Shown here in pieces: positions 25,952 to 34,114 of a stretch of DNA of 64,000 nt. The notes under the pieces are model-generated. The model saw only the letters and a list, made by a program, of their open reading frames with translations. It searched no databases and was not told the DNA's origin. The stretch comes from Cohnella hashimotonis (GTDB taxonomy: Bacteria; Bacillota; Bacilli; Paenibacillales; Paenibacillaceae): NCBI RefSeq assembly GCF_030014955.1, contig NZ_JAGRPV010000001.1, positions 6,200,001-6,264,000 on the forward strand. Direction: 5' to 3'. The stretch's first letter is position 1. Every line of letters begins with the position of its first letter. Both the position numbers and the translations under genes were made by a program.

Positions 25952-26785
25952 TTAGCCCTTGTCCGCTCCCGCGGCCAGGCCATGAATCAGGTATTTTTGG
26001 AAAAACATGTACAGTACCGTAATCGGCAGCGCGGTCAGCACGGAGCCGGCGGCGAACAGACTGAAGCTGGAGTTCATTTTGTCGGACACCATCCCGTACA
26101 GTCCCTGCGCCAAGGTCATCTTGTCGGAGGAACGAAGCACGATCTGCGGCAGGATGAAGTCCATGACCGGGCCGATGAACGCCGTCAGCATGACGAAGGT
26201 GAGCGCAGGCACGGACAGCGGCAGCAGGATGCGGAAGAAAACGTCCGCCCGTCCCGCGCCGTCGATAATTGCCGCTTCTTCAAGGCTGCGGGGAATCGTG
26301 TCGAAATACCCTTTCATCACCCATACGCCGAACGAGACGGAGCCGCCCGCGTAGATCAGGATCAGACCCAGATGCGTGTTGAGCAGCCCCGTTTGGAGCA
26401 GCAGCACGAAGATGGCCATGATCGACAGGAAGCCGGGAAACATTTGCAGCACCAGCAGCGTCATGAGCCCGACTTGCCGTCCCTTGAAGCGGAGGCGAGA
26501 AAATGCGTACGCCGTCACGGTCACGAGCAGCGTAGACAGCAGCATGTTGGAAACGGAGATGAACATCGTGTTGCGATACCACAGCGCGAAGTCCGTCTCT
26601 CGCAGCAGACGCCCGAAGTGGCGAAGCGTCGGGTGCTCCGGCAGCATGCTGCTGATCAGCAGCGTATCGCCCGGATTCAACGCCGTCCCTGCGACCCAGA
26701 CGAGCGGATAGACCGTCGCGGCGAAGATGGCGGCCAGCAGCGCGTAGAGCCCCGCAGCGACGAGATGGTCTCGGATACGGTTCAT
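25952..26785 (-). CDS. Maltodextrin-type ABC permease (MalG-like)
   Basis: A 277-residue permease with six membrane helices and the EAA loop EEAAIIDGAGRADVFFRILLP. The end IHGLAAGADKG is characteristic of MalG proteins of the maltose/maltodextrin group. It lies six bases downstream of its partner permease and upstream of the esterases. It imports oligosaccharide together with the MalF-like partner, the lipoprotein and a shared ATPase encoded elsewhere. Confidence 0.9.
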   Translation of the reverse strand: MNRIRDHLVAAGLYALLAAIFAATVYPLVWVAGTALNPGDTLLISSMLPEHPTLRHFGRLLRETDFALWYRNTMFISVSNMLLSTLLVTVTAYAFSRLRFKGRQVGLMTLLVLQMFPGFLSIMAIFVLLLQTGLLNTHLGLILIYAGGSVSFGVWVMKGYFDTIPRSLEEAAIIDGAGRADVFFRILLPLSVPALTFVMLTAFIGPVMDFILPQIVLRSSDKMTLAQGLYGMVSDKMNSSFSLFAAGSVLTALPITVLYMFFQKYLIHGLAAGADKG

Positions 26786-26791
26786 GATCGC

Positions 26792-28198
26792 TCAGTCCTT
26801 TTCTCGAAACGAATGGGTGCGGCTGTAATTCAGCACGGAGACGAGCGCGATGACGACGAACATGACGATGGACACGGCGGAAGCCATATTAAACTGGTTC
26901 TGCTCGAGCGTTATCTTGTAGATCCATGAGAGCAGAATGTCGGTCGAGCCCGCAAAGTAATAATTGGGGTTCGGCGGTCCGCCGTCGGTCAGCAGATAAA
27001 TCAAGTTGAAATTGTTGAAGTTCGACGCGAACTGCATGATCAGGATCGGCGATGTCGCCATCAGCACGTGCGGCATCGTGATCCGTCTGAACTTCGCCGC
27101 GCCGCCCGCGCCGTCGACCTCGGCCGCCTCGTACAGGTCCCGGGGGATCGTCGTCAGAATGCCGGACAGCAGCGCCATAAGGAACGGCATCGACATCCAG
27201 AAGTGCACGAGCAGCACCGTCAGCTTGGCGACCGTCGGATCGGATAGCCAGGGCACGCCGGGCAATCCCATGCGCTCCAGCAGGCCGTTGACCGGGCCGA
27301 GCGCACCGTTGAACAGAACGCGAAAGACGAGAATCGCGATGAACGACGGGAACGCCCAGGGCAGCACGAACGCTGTCCGCCACAGCTTTTTGAACCGGAC
27401 CTTGCGATGCTCGATCAACAGCGCGACCGCCAGGCCGCCGAAGTAGGCGACAAGCGTCGACAGCAATGCCCAAACGACATTCCAGGCGAAGATGCCGCCG
27501 AAGGTGGACGTCCACGCACGGTCGGACAGCAGGCGCGAAAACGTCTGCAGGCCGGTCCAGCTCACAAGAGAGCGGTCGGGAATATGGTTCGGCGACGAAT
27601 AGTTCGTGAAGGCGATCAGCACGTTGAAAAGCATGGGTACGACGGATACGAAAAGGACGAAGAGCAGCGCCGGCGCGAGCAGCAGCAGTGCCACCCGCCC
27701 TTCGCGGGAGCGGCGGCCAGCGAAGGCCGGATGCCTGGACCCATTGGTCGGAGCGGTGGCTGATGGGGCTGGGGCTGCCGCCGCTTCGTCGCCGGACCGG
27801 CGCCGCGGATGAGCGGGCCCTCCGTCGGCGATTGCGGCGGCGCGGTGCCGGTAAGCGTCGGCTATGTTCAGCGCATGGAGCATCAGAAGCGCTGCGCCTG
27901 CGAACAACGCGAGCAGACCGTTGATCAGCAGGAAAATCGAATGGTCTCCCCTTACGAGCACGCCATCCACGATCCGCGTCGGCGTGTCGCCCAGCGTGAC
28001 CAGTCCTTGGAGCGCGCGGGCGATGCGGGGCACAGCGACAATCAGGGCGGCCGCATACGCGGCCATGAACAGGGCGCCCTTGGCATATTGGCGGTTCAGC
28101 AGCTGCCCGCCCCCCGCGCAGACCGCGGACAGCAGCCCCGCCGTCGCGGGACTCGCCGGACCGGCGCGATAGACGATCGCGCGATCTCCCCGGCTCAT
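26792..28198 (-). CDS. Maltodextrin-type ABC permease with extra N-terminal membrane region (MalF-like)
   Basis: A protein of about 468 residues. The C-terminal 290 residues form the usual six-helix permease with the EAA loop EAAEVDGAGGAAKFRRITMP. The N-terminal 165 residues carry extra helices and a motif GGGQLLNRQYAKGALF, seen in MalC/MalF proteins of Bacillus relatives; an Ala/Arg-rich linker separates the two parts. The start is the ATG at 28198, overlapping the stop of the binding-protein gene (ATGA); the longer upstream frame is inside that gene. Confidence 0.88.
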   Translation of the reverse strand: MSRGDRAIVYRAGPASPATAGLLSAVCAGGGQLLNRQYAKGALFMAAYAAALIVAVPRIARALQGLVTLGDTPTRIVDGVLVRGDHSIFLLINGLLALFAGAALLMLHALNIADAYRHRAAAIADGGPAHPRRRSGDEAAAAPAPSATAPTNGSRHPAFAGRRSREGRVALLLLAPALLFVLFVSVVPMLFNVLIAFTNYSSPNHIPDRSLVSWTGLQTFSRLLSDRAWTSTFGGIFAWNVVWALLSTLVAYFGGLAVALLIEHRKVRFKKLWRTAFVLPWAFPSFIAILVFRVLFNGALGPVNGLLERMGLPGVPWLSDPTVAKLTVLLVHFWMSMPFLMALLSGILTTIPRDLYEAAEVDGAGGAAKFRRITMPHVLMATSPILIMQFASNFNNFNLIYLLTDGGPPNPNYYFAGSTDILLSWIYKITLEQNQFNMASAVSIVMFVVIALVSVLNYSRTHSFREKD

Positions 28199-29505
28199 CC
28201 GCCTGTCTTCATGGCGGTGCGCATCTGGCTCACCATGTTGTCCAGCGTCTTCTTGATGTCGGCGCGGTCGTCGTTCCAGATCACGGACAAGGCCGCGTAC
28301 GAAGGTACCCACAGCGTCGAGGTCTCGGGGATGACCGGCAGCGGGGTCGCATTTTGCAGCTGGGCGAGGAACGAAGAAACGTTCGGATCCGCCATGATGG
28401 ACGAATCGCTCACCAGATCTCGCCGCGTTGGCAGCTGGGCGGTCATTTCATAACGGAGCTTGGCGTTGTCCCGGTTCGTCGCGAGCTCCGCGAACAACTT
28501 GGCGGCGTTGGGGTACTTGGTATAGGAGTTGACGAACAGCGAACGTACGCTGATCAGGCTCTGCGGATGCTTGCCGTTGGGCAGCAGCGGCAGCTGGACG
28601 ACGCCGAAGTCGACGCCCGCCTGGCGCAGATTGGCCATCTGCCAAGTGCCGTCGATCATCATCGCGGCGCGTCCTTCCTGGAACAGGCCGGAGATGACGT
28701 TGTTGTTGATGTCGGCCGTGTTCAGCGGGAACAGCGCCTTAAGGCTCCGTGCGAACTGCATACCCTCCAGCGCGCCCTCGCCGTTCAGACCGATATCGTC
28801 CGGGTTCGTGCCGTCTTCGCCGAAAATGTAGCCGCCATAGCCCGCGATGAAGGCGTGCGCCTGATAGATCTGGGCGACGTCCCACGCGAGGCCGTACTTC
28901 TTGGCGGCGGGATCGGTGAAGTCGCGGCCGAACGCGAGCACCTCGTCGAACGTCGTGGGCTCTTTGGGCATCAGCTTCCTGTTGTAGTAGAGCGCATACG
29001 TGTCGGCGGACATCGGATAGCCGTAGAGTACATCCTTGTAGGTGATCGCCTGCGCGACAGAAGGCATGACATTGTCCGCCATGTCGCTCTGCGTCCGGTC
29101 GTTGGGCAGGATCAGGCCGGCGCTGACCGCCTTGCCGATGGCGTCGTGCGGCGACGAGAAGACATCCGCGCCCAGGCCTGCGGGGCCGTCCGTCATAAGC
29201 TTGCCGACCGTGTCGATGGACGGGACGACCTCCACCTTGACCTTCACGCCGTAGACACTCTCGAATTGCTTGCCCACCTCCTGCAAAAAGGCGCGTTCGT
29301 TGCCGTCGGACTCCCAGATGAGCAGGGAGGCTCCTTTCTCCGGCTCGATGTTAGCGCTTACAGTTTGGCTGGGCGATGCGCCTTGGCTTCCGGCTGTCCC
29401 GGCGTTTTCCTGACGGTTGGGCTCCGTCTTCGCATTCGCACATCCCGCGGCCGCAACCACGGCCAACGCGAGCACGAGCGATTTTTTTATTTTGTTTTTG
29501 GACAA
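28195..29505 (-). CDS. Maltodextrin-type solute-binding lipoprotein
   Basis: A 436-residue lipoprotein with a basic start, a hydrophobic core and the lipobox VAAAGCAN. The fold is that of maltose/maltodextrin-binding proteins (LLIWESDGNERAFLQEVGKQFE, then EGRAAMMIDGTWQMANL). The start is TTG with AAGGAG nine bases upstream. It is the first gene of a five-gene operon (binding protein, two permeases, two esterases) with ATGA overlaps. Expected ligands are maltodextrins, because of the MalF-like permease and the starch-type binding domain in the operon. Confidence 0.9.
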   Translation of the reverse strand: MSKNKIKKSLVLALAVVAAAGCANAKTEPNRQENAGTAGSQGASPSQTVSANIEPEKGASLLIWESDGNERAFLQEVGKQFESVYGVKVKVEVVPSIDTVGKLMTDGPAGLGADVFSSPHDAIGKAVSAGLILPNDRTQSDMADNVMPSVAQAITYKDVLYGYPMSADTYALYYNRKLMPKEPTTFDEVLAFGRDFTDPAAKKYGLAWDVAQIYQAHAFIAGYGGYIFGEDGTNPDDIGLNGEGALEGMQFARSLKALFPLNTADINNNVISGLFQEGRAAMMIDGTWQMANLRQAGVDFGVVQLPLLPNGKHPQSLISVRSLFVNSYTKYPNAAKLFAELATNRDNAKLRYEMTAQLPTRRDLVSDSSIMADPNVSSFLAQLQNATPLPVIPETSTLWVPSYAALSVIWNDDRADIKKTLDNMVSQMRTAMKTGG

Positions 29506-29528
29506 ACAATCCCACTCCTTCTCGTTGA

Positions 29529-29614
29529 CTTAATCGTTTAAGTTGACTGCCTATTCAAATTATCACAAACCGTTTGTCCATGTCAACTCAAAACTTGAAC
29601 TTTCTTCAAGTTTT
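29529..29614 (-). promoter_or_regulatory. Promoter and operator-like palindromes of the maltodextrin operon
   Basis: On the minus strand, TTGACA (29581-29586) and GATAAT (29559-29564) are 16 bases apart. The spacer is almost filled by a palindrome, ACAAAC-C-GTTTGT (29565-29577). Downstream lies CTTAATCGTTTAAG (29529-29542), a near-palindrome with central CG typical of LacI-family operators. Upstream is a perfect 10-bp inverted repeat AAAACTTGAA/TTCAAGTTTT (29590-29614). No regulator gene is adjacent, so control may be from a distant MalR-type repressor. Confidence 0.6.
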
Positions 29615-29752
29615 GTCACTTTGCGTCGATTTTTGTTTTTGGGTCGTTTTAGGCGCCTCTCTCTTCCGGTCAAAAAGGTCAAACAGGCATTGGCCCGGCA
29701 CATTCCCGCTCCGGCGTCCACATCTCGGCGAAAGCCATGGACAAATTTCTTC

Positions 29753-29781
29753 TTGCTTGCAACGACCCGTAAAAGTATACT
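29753..29781 (+). promoter_or_regulatory. Predicted sigma-A promoter of the nuclease-like gene
   Basis: TTGCTT (29753-29758) and TATACT (29776-29781) are separated by 17 bases, pointing at the gene starting at 29877. A terminator hairpin lies between them. Confidence 0.55.
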
Positions 29782-29808
29782 TGCCTTGTGAGTATTTAGC
29801 GCGTGAAG

Positions 29809-29845
29809 AACACCGCCTCTCCTACCGGAGCTGGCGGTGTTTTTT
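29809..29845 (+). terminator. Leader terminator/attenuator hairpin
   Basis: AACACCGCC (29809-29817) pairs with GGCGGTGTT (29833-29841), followed by T residues. It is about 20 bases downstream of the expected transcription start and 35 bases before the coding start, so it may limit expression of the downstream gene. It shares no obvious motif with the neopullulanase leaders. Confidence 0.65.
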
Positions 29846-29876
29846 GTTGCCGCTTTTTAAGGATGGGAGGTGCTGG

Positions 29877-30542
29877 ATGGACGAGTTATATGCGAAATGG
29901 CTTGAGCAACAGCGCCAAGGTCGGACGGGCGAATCCTTGCGCAGACTGCTTGAAGGACACGCCTTTAACGAAGCGCTTTTTACGAAGGAAATATGGCTAA
30001 AAGGCGTAGGAAGTTTGAATTATCTACAAGCCGAGTATGAAGTGCCCGGTTTTGGGGAGGGCTCGTTCTACATTGATAACGCTTATCTCCGGCCGCCGTA
30101 TAAGATTGGATGGGAGATCGACGATTTTAAGACACATGGACAGCACACGAGCCGGCGCACGTTCGAATACGAGCGCGAGCGGCAAAATCATCTCGTGCTG
30201 AACGGCTGGACCGTATTCCGCATGCCTCTGGATATGATCCGCGACCAGCCCAACAAGTGTCGGCGGTTCGTCCTGCTTACCCTCGGGAAACTGTACGGCG
30301 ACTTCGGAGAGAAAAAGGAAACCTCCCTTCCGCTAAAGCAGCGGGAGCTCATCAGATTCGCGAACAAGCTGCAGCGGCCGTTCTCGCCTGCGGAGGCATG
30401 TGACTTACTCGGGATTCGCTCACGGCATGCGCGTACCCTTTTGCACGAGATGACCGAGCAAGGCTGGTTGGAGGCAGCCAGCGGAGTCCAACGCGTTCGT
30501 GCCTATCGTCTCGGCAAAAAGGGGAGTTACTTGGACGCATGA
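29877..30542 (+). CDS. PD-(D/E)XK/DUF559-like nuclease-fold protein with C-terminal helix-turn-helix
   Basis: A 221-residue cytoplasmic protein. The central region, IGWEIDDFKTHGQHT followed by YERERQNHLVLNGWTVFR, resembles the small Vsr/DUF559-type endonuclease fold, where an acidic E-x-D-x-K-like set binds the metal. The last 70 residues look like a winged helix (FSPAEACDLLGIRSRHARTLL). The ATG at 29877 follows GGGAGG at six bases; the open frame upstream belongs to the leader. It stands alone, with its own promoter and leader hairpin, and ends against the 51-bp repeat array. Similar proteins are common but uncharacterised in this family; the function is unknown. Confidence 0.6.
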   Translation: MDELYAKWLEQQRQGRTGESLRRLLEGHAFNEALFTKEIWLKGVGSLNYLQAEYEVPGFGEGSFYIDNAYLRPPYKIGWEIDDFKTHGQHTSRRTFEYERERQNHLVLNGWTVFRMPLDMIRDQPNKCRRFVLLTLGKLYGDFGEKKETSLPLKQRELIRFANKLQRPFSPAEACDLLGIRSRHARTLLHEMTEQGWLEAASGVQRVRAYRLGKKGSYLDA

Positions 30543-30583
30543 TGGGAGCGGCGCAGCGGCGCAGTGGGGAGCAGTGGCGCGCG

Positions 30584-31027
30584 TTAGCGGCATTTGATGC
30601 CGCTAATGGCCTGGGCGCCGCGCGGTGGCGGCGGGCTTTAGCGGCATTTCGTGCCGCTAATGGCCTGGGCGCCGCGCGGTGGGGCGCGTTAGCGGCATTT
30701 CGTGCCGCTAATGGCCTGTTCGCGGCGCGGTGGCGCGCGTTAGCGGCATTTCGTGCCGCTAATGGCCTGGGCGCGGCGCGGTGGCGCGCATTAGCGGCAT
30801 TTGATGCCGCTAATGGCCTGGGCGCGGCGCGGTGGCGCGCATTAGCGGCATTTGATGCCGCTAATGGCCTGGGCGCCGCGCGGTGGAGCGCGTTAGCGGC
30901 ATTTCGTGCCGCTAATGGCCTGTGCGCGGCGCGGTGGCGCGCATTAGCGGCATTTGATGCCGCTAATGGCCTGGGCGCGGCGCGGTGGCGCGCATTAGCG
31001 GCATTTGATGCCGCTAATGGCCTGGGC
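30584..31027. repeat. Nine-copy 51-bp tandem repeat, each with a 23-bp stem-loop
   Basis: The palindrome TTAGCGGCA-N5-TGCCGCTAA recurs at 30584, 30638, 30689, 30740, 30791, 30842, 30893, 30944 and 30995. All spacings are 51 bases except the first, which is 54. The loop is TTTCG or TTTGA, and the flank is a GC-rich GGCCTGGGCGCGGCGCGGTGGCGCGC. It lies between two convergent genes. Since 51 is a multiple of three, all six frames stay open, but the predicted peptides are simple repeats without a ribosome site. Confidence 0.95.
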
Positions 31028-31091
31028 CGCTGCGCTGTGTCGCGCGTTAACGCCCCACCCCCATCGTTAGGCAGCGCCCGCTGGCCTCCTC

Positions 31092-31895
31092 CTAGCTCCC
31101 CGCCCCCCGGTAGCGCTTCACGCCGCGGTTCCATACCGCGAGGCCGATGCCTGCGGCAACGAGGCCGACGACGGGCGTCATCCACGCCATGAAGACGTCG
31201 CGGTGCGCTTCGAGGAAAAACATCGCCGGGTACACGCCCACGAAGGCGAACGGCAGCACCCAGGTGAGCAAAAAGCGGATGCCACGGTTGTAGATTTGGA
31301 CCGGATAGCGGCCGTAGCTCTGTATGTTGTACATAAGCGGGATAATCCCCGTCGGCGCGTCGGAGTAGAAGGAGATCGCCGACAGCGTCACGTAGATTCC
31401 CGTATAGATGAGCACCGAGCCCAGCACCATGACGACGAGCACGAACGGGTCGTACCAGTCGAATGCGAGCCCGAGCCTTCCCCAAGCCGTGCCCATGATG
31501 GCGAGACCTACGAGCGAGGAGACGAGCGACGGCGGGTCTACGTTTTCCAGCATGACCTGGGCCAGAGAGTGGGCGGGCCGCGTCAGCACGCGGTCCATCT
31601 CTCCTTTGATGATGTAGCGGTCGCCGAAGTTCCACAGATTCGTGAAGGCGCTGAACACGCCCTGCGCGATCATGAAGTAGCCGTAGACGAATACGACCTC
31701 GGACTCGCTCCAGTCCCCGAGCGTCGGGGTGTGCTGGAACACGATAAAGATAAATACCAGATTGGTCAGCGAAAACAGCAGGTCGCTCACGACCTCCACC
31801 CAGAAGTCGGCGCGGTAGGTCAGCTTCACCTTGACATAATTGGCGATGTACTCCTTGAACAGGCCGAACGTATAGCCCAATCTAGACAGTCTCAC
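31092..31895 (-). CDS. ABC-2 type exporter permease
   Basis: A 267-residue membrane protein with about six helices, of the ABC-2 exporter class with DUF990-like features (KVKLTYRADFWVEVVSDLLF, then a long YDPFVLVVMVLGSVLIYTGI region). It forms a three-gene exporter with a second permease and an ATPase. The start is GTG at 31895 with AAGGGGG about ten bases upstream. The exported substrate is unknown; related systems move drugs or viologens. It ends near the 51-bp repeat array. Confidence 0.82.
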   Translation of the reverse strand: MRLSRLGYTFGLFKEYIANYVKVKLTYRADFWVEVVSDLLFSLTNLVFIFIVFQHTPTLGDWSESEVVFVYGYFMIAQGVFSAFTNLWNFGDRYIIKGEMDRVLTRPAHSLAQVMLENVDPPSLVSSLVGLAIMGTAWGRLGLAFDWYDPFVLVVMVLGSVLIYTGIYVTLSAISFYSDAPTGIIPLMYNIQSYGRYPVQIYNRGIRFLLTWVLPFAFVGVYPAMFFLEAHRDVFMAWMTPVVGLVAAGIGLAVWNRGVKRYRGAGS

Positions 31896-31901
31896 TTTAC
31901 A

Positions 31902-32696
31902 TTAGCCCCCTTGCACAAAAAGACGACGACGCGCCGACCGCCACATGAGCAGGATCGGGACGACGAGGAAAGCAAACCAGCCGATTTGAATGAGCAGCGC
32001 GTGCCACGTCTCCGCCTCGCTTGTCCTGCCCGTGAACACCGAGCTCGGCAAATACGTAATCGCCTGGAACGGCAGCCAATCCATGGCCGCCCGCCCCCAT
32101 GCCGGGAAAAAGGCGATCGGCACGACGACGCCGGACAGCAGGTCGACGAGCACGCGTTTCATGCGCATGAGCCCCTCGTTGTTTTCGACGAAGAAGGCGA
32201 ATAGTCCGGTCAAAATGTTGAGCTGGGTGTTGATCAGGAAGCTGAACCAGATCATGATGAAAAAAACGATCCAGCGCATCGGGTCCGACGGCAGCGTCAC
32301 ATGAAACAGCAGCGTCGCGAGAATCATGCCCGGCACCATGAACAGCAGCAGGCGAAAAACGCCCTCGCCGAAGCCCTGCATCATTTTCACCATTAAATAG
32401 TTGATCGGCCGCGTCATTTGCACCGCCACGCTGCCGTCGCGGATCTCGTTGGAGATCTCGCGGTCCAGATTGTTGAAGTAGAACGCGCGCGCCATCCAGG
32501 ACACGGCGACATAGGTCGTCATTTGCTCGACGGTAAAGCCCGCCAGCGTCTGGGCATCGCCGTAGATCGCCTTCCAGAGGAAGTAGTAGGCGCCGATGTT
32601 AATGGCGTAAACGATGATACCGCTATAATAATTAACGCGATAAGCAAGCATCGTCAAAAAACGGATGCGGATAAATTCCAAGTAAGCGGCATTCAC
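31902..32696 (-). CDS. ABC-2 type exporter permease
   Basis: A 264-residue partner permease with about six helices (FLTMLAYRVNYYSGIIVYAI near the start, VPILLMWRSARRRLFVQGG at the end). Its start is GTG at 32696, overlapping the stop of the ATPase gene by four bases (GTGA), so ATPase and permease are translationally coupled. It is placed upstream of the other permease with a six-base gap, as in two-permease ABC-2 exporters. Confidence 0.82.
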   Translation of the reverse strand: MNAAYLEFIRIRFLTMLAYRVNYYSGIIVYAINIGAYYFLWKAIYGDAQTLAGFTVEQMTTYVAVSWMARAFYFNNLDREISNEIRDGSVAVQMTRPINYLMVKMMQGFGEGVFRLLLFMVPGMILATLLFHVTLPSDPMRWIVFFIMIWFSFLINTQLNILTGLFAFFVENNEGLMRMKRVLVDLLSGVVVPIAFFPAWGRAAMDWLPFQAITYLPSSVFTGRTSEAETWHALLIQIGWFAFLVVPILLMWRSARRRLFVQGG

Positions 32697-34006
32697 GGCT
32701 TGGTCGCCTCCGCCCGTGCGGTGGGCCGCGAACTGTCGGTGCCTGTGCCGCCGCGCTCTGTGCCGATCAATTTGCCGCTGTCTACGCCCTTCACTGTGCC
32801 GCTTTTTTCGCCGTTCACTGTGCCGCTGTCTACGCCGTTCACTGTGCCGCTTTTTTCGCCGCCCGCTGTGCCGTTCACTGTGTCGCTCCCTGCGCCGTTC
32901 ATCGTGCCGGTGCCCGCCTCTTTTTCACTGCCGCTGCTTGCTCCGCCGCCGCCCTCGCCATCGTCCCGGCCGACGGGTCCGCCGGCCGCCAGCGCCTCCG
33001 CCGGCGTCTGCGCGCTGCCCGTCCGATAGATCTCGCGCACGATCTCCTCGGTGTTCGTCTCGATGATCTTGATATCGCTGATCTCCATCGTGCCGACGAC
33101 GCGCGACAGCACCTCCGACACGTTGATCTCGAGCGGAATCCACACGGTTGCGGTATACGCGTCGCCGAGACTCCACCTGACGTCCATGCCTTCGGTCAAC
33201 GCGGCCAGCCGATCGGCCCGCACGGCGTCGCCGAACGTGAAGACGACCTCGCGGCCTTTGCCCCAGCGCGTCTTGAGCTCCTCCAGCCCGCCGTCGTATA
33301 TAATGCGGCCGTCGTCGAGCATGATGACGCGCGAGCAGAGCGCTTCGATATCCTGCAGGTCGTGGGTCGTGAGCAGGATCGTCGTGCCGCGTTCGCGATT
33401 GATTCGTTTCAGAAACTCGCGGATCTCCGTCTTGACCACGATGTCCAGGCCGATCGTCGGCTCGTCCAGGAACAAAATCGACGGATTGTGCAGCAGCGCC
33501 GCCGCCAGCTCGCAGCGCATCCGCTGCCCGAGGCTCAGCTTGCGCACCGGACGGTTCAGCAATTCGCCGAGCGACAGCGTCTCGACGAGCTCGTCGAGCA
33601 GACGCTTGAAGTCGTTTTCGCCGACGCCGTACACCTTGCGCAGCAGCCGAAACGACTCGATGACGCCGATGTCCCACCACAGCTGGCTCCGCTGCCCGAA
33701 CACGACGCCGATGCCCTGAACGAACTTTTCCCTTTCCTTATGCGGCACAAAGCCGTTGACCTTGATATGCCCGGACGTCGGGACGAGGATGCCGGTCAGC
33801 ATCTTGATCGTCGTCGACTTGCCGGCGCCGTTCTCCCCGATATAGCCGCAAATCTCGCCCTGCGGGATCTGGAAGCTGATGTCCTTGACCGCGGTCACTT
33901 CCGTATATTCGCGCTTGAAGAGATCCCGAAGCGCACCGCCGATGCCTTCGCGGTTTTTCTGAACGTTGAACTGCTTGCGCAGATCGCGCACGTCTATGGC
34001 TAACAT
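32693..34006 (-). CDS. ABC-2 exporter ATPase with repetitive C-terminal tail
   Basis: A 437-residue ATPase. Walker A is GENGAGKST, the signature is LSLGQRMRCEL and Walker B is ILFLDEPTIGLD, followed by the His switch LLTTHDLQDIEALC. The conserved protein ends near residue 345; another 90 residues form a Gly/Ser/Thr/Asn-rich tail with repeats of SGTVNGVDSGTVNGEKSG. No function is known for such a tail. GGAGG precedes the ATG. It is the first gene of the exporter operon. Confidence 0.88.
   Translation of the reverse strand: MLAIDVRDLRKQFNVQKNREGIGGALRDLFKREYTEVTAVKDISFQIPQGEICGYIGENGAGKSTTIKMLTGILVPTSGHIKVNGFVPHKEREKFVQGIGVVFGQRSQLWWDIGVIESFRLLRKVYGVGENDFKRLLDELVETLSLGELLNRPVRKLSLGQRMRCELAAALLHNPSILFLDEPTIGLDIVVKTEIREFLKRINRERGTTILLTTHDLQDIEALCSRVIMLDDGRIIYDGGLEELKTRWGKGREVVFTFGDAVRADRLAALTEGMDVRWSLGDAYTATVWIPLEINVSEVLSRVVGTMEISDIKIIETNTEEIVREIYRTGSAQTPAEALAAGGPVGRDDGEGGGGASSGSEKEAGTGTMNGAGSDTVNGTAGGEKSGTVNGVDSGTVNGEKSGTVKGVDSGKLIGTERGGTGTDSSRPTARAEATKP
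32780..32915. repeat. Short direct repeats coding the ATPase tail
   Basis: Units of about 21 bases around TTCACTGTGCCGCTTTTTTCG recur in this interval on the plus strand, giving the in-frame Gly/Thr/Val/Asn repeats of the exporter ATPase tail. Confidence 0.6.
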
Positions 34007-34034
34007 TCCAAATTCCTCCGTGATTCGACTTAAC

Positions 34035-34064
34035 TTGATTCGAGTCGTGCGGGAACTATATAAT
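34035..34064 (+). promoter_or_regulatory. Predicted sigma-A promoter of the LCP gene
   Basis: TTGATT (34035-34040) and TATAAT (34059-34064) are separated by 18 bases, upstream of the LCP gene and divergent from the exporter operon. Confidence 0.65.
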
Positions 34065-34114
34065 TCAATATGATATCTTACAGGAGATTGATCTTAACGT
34101 AAAACGAAGGGAAC

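Noticed and set aside
30584..31027. CRISPR-like array
   Set aside because: Repeats are head-to-tail without unique spacers and no cas gene is near; it is a tandem minisatellite with palindromes.
30539..31192. Plus-strand repeat protein over the 51-bp array
   Set aside because: Open in all frames because the unit is a multiple of three; no start signal and only simple composition.
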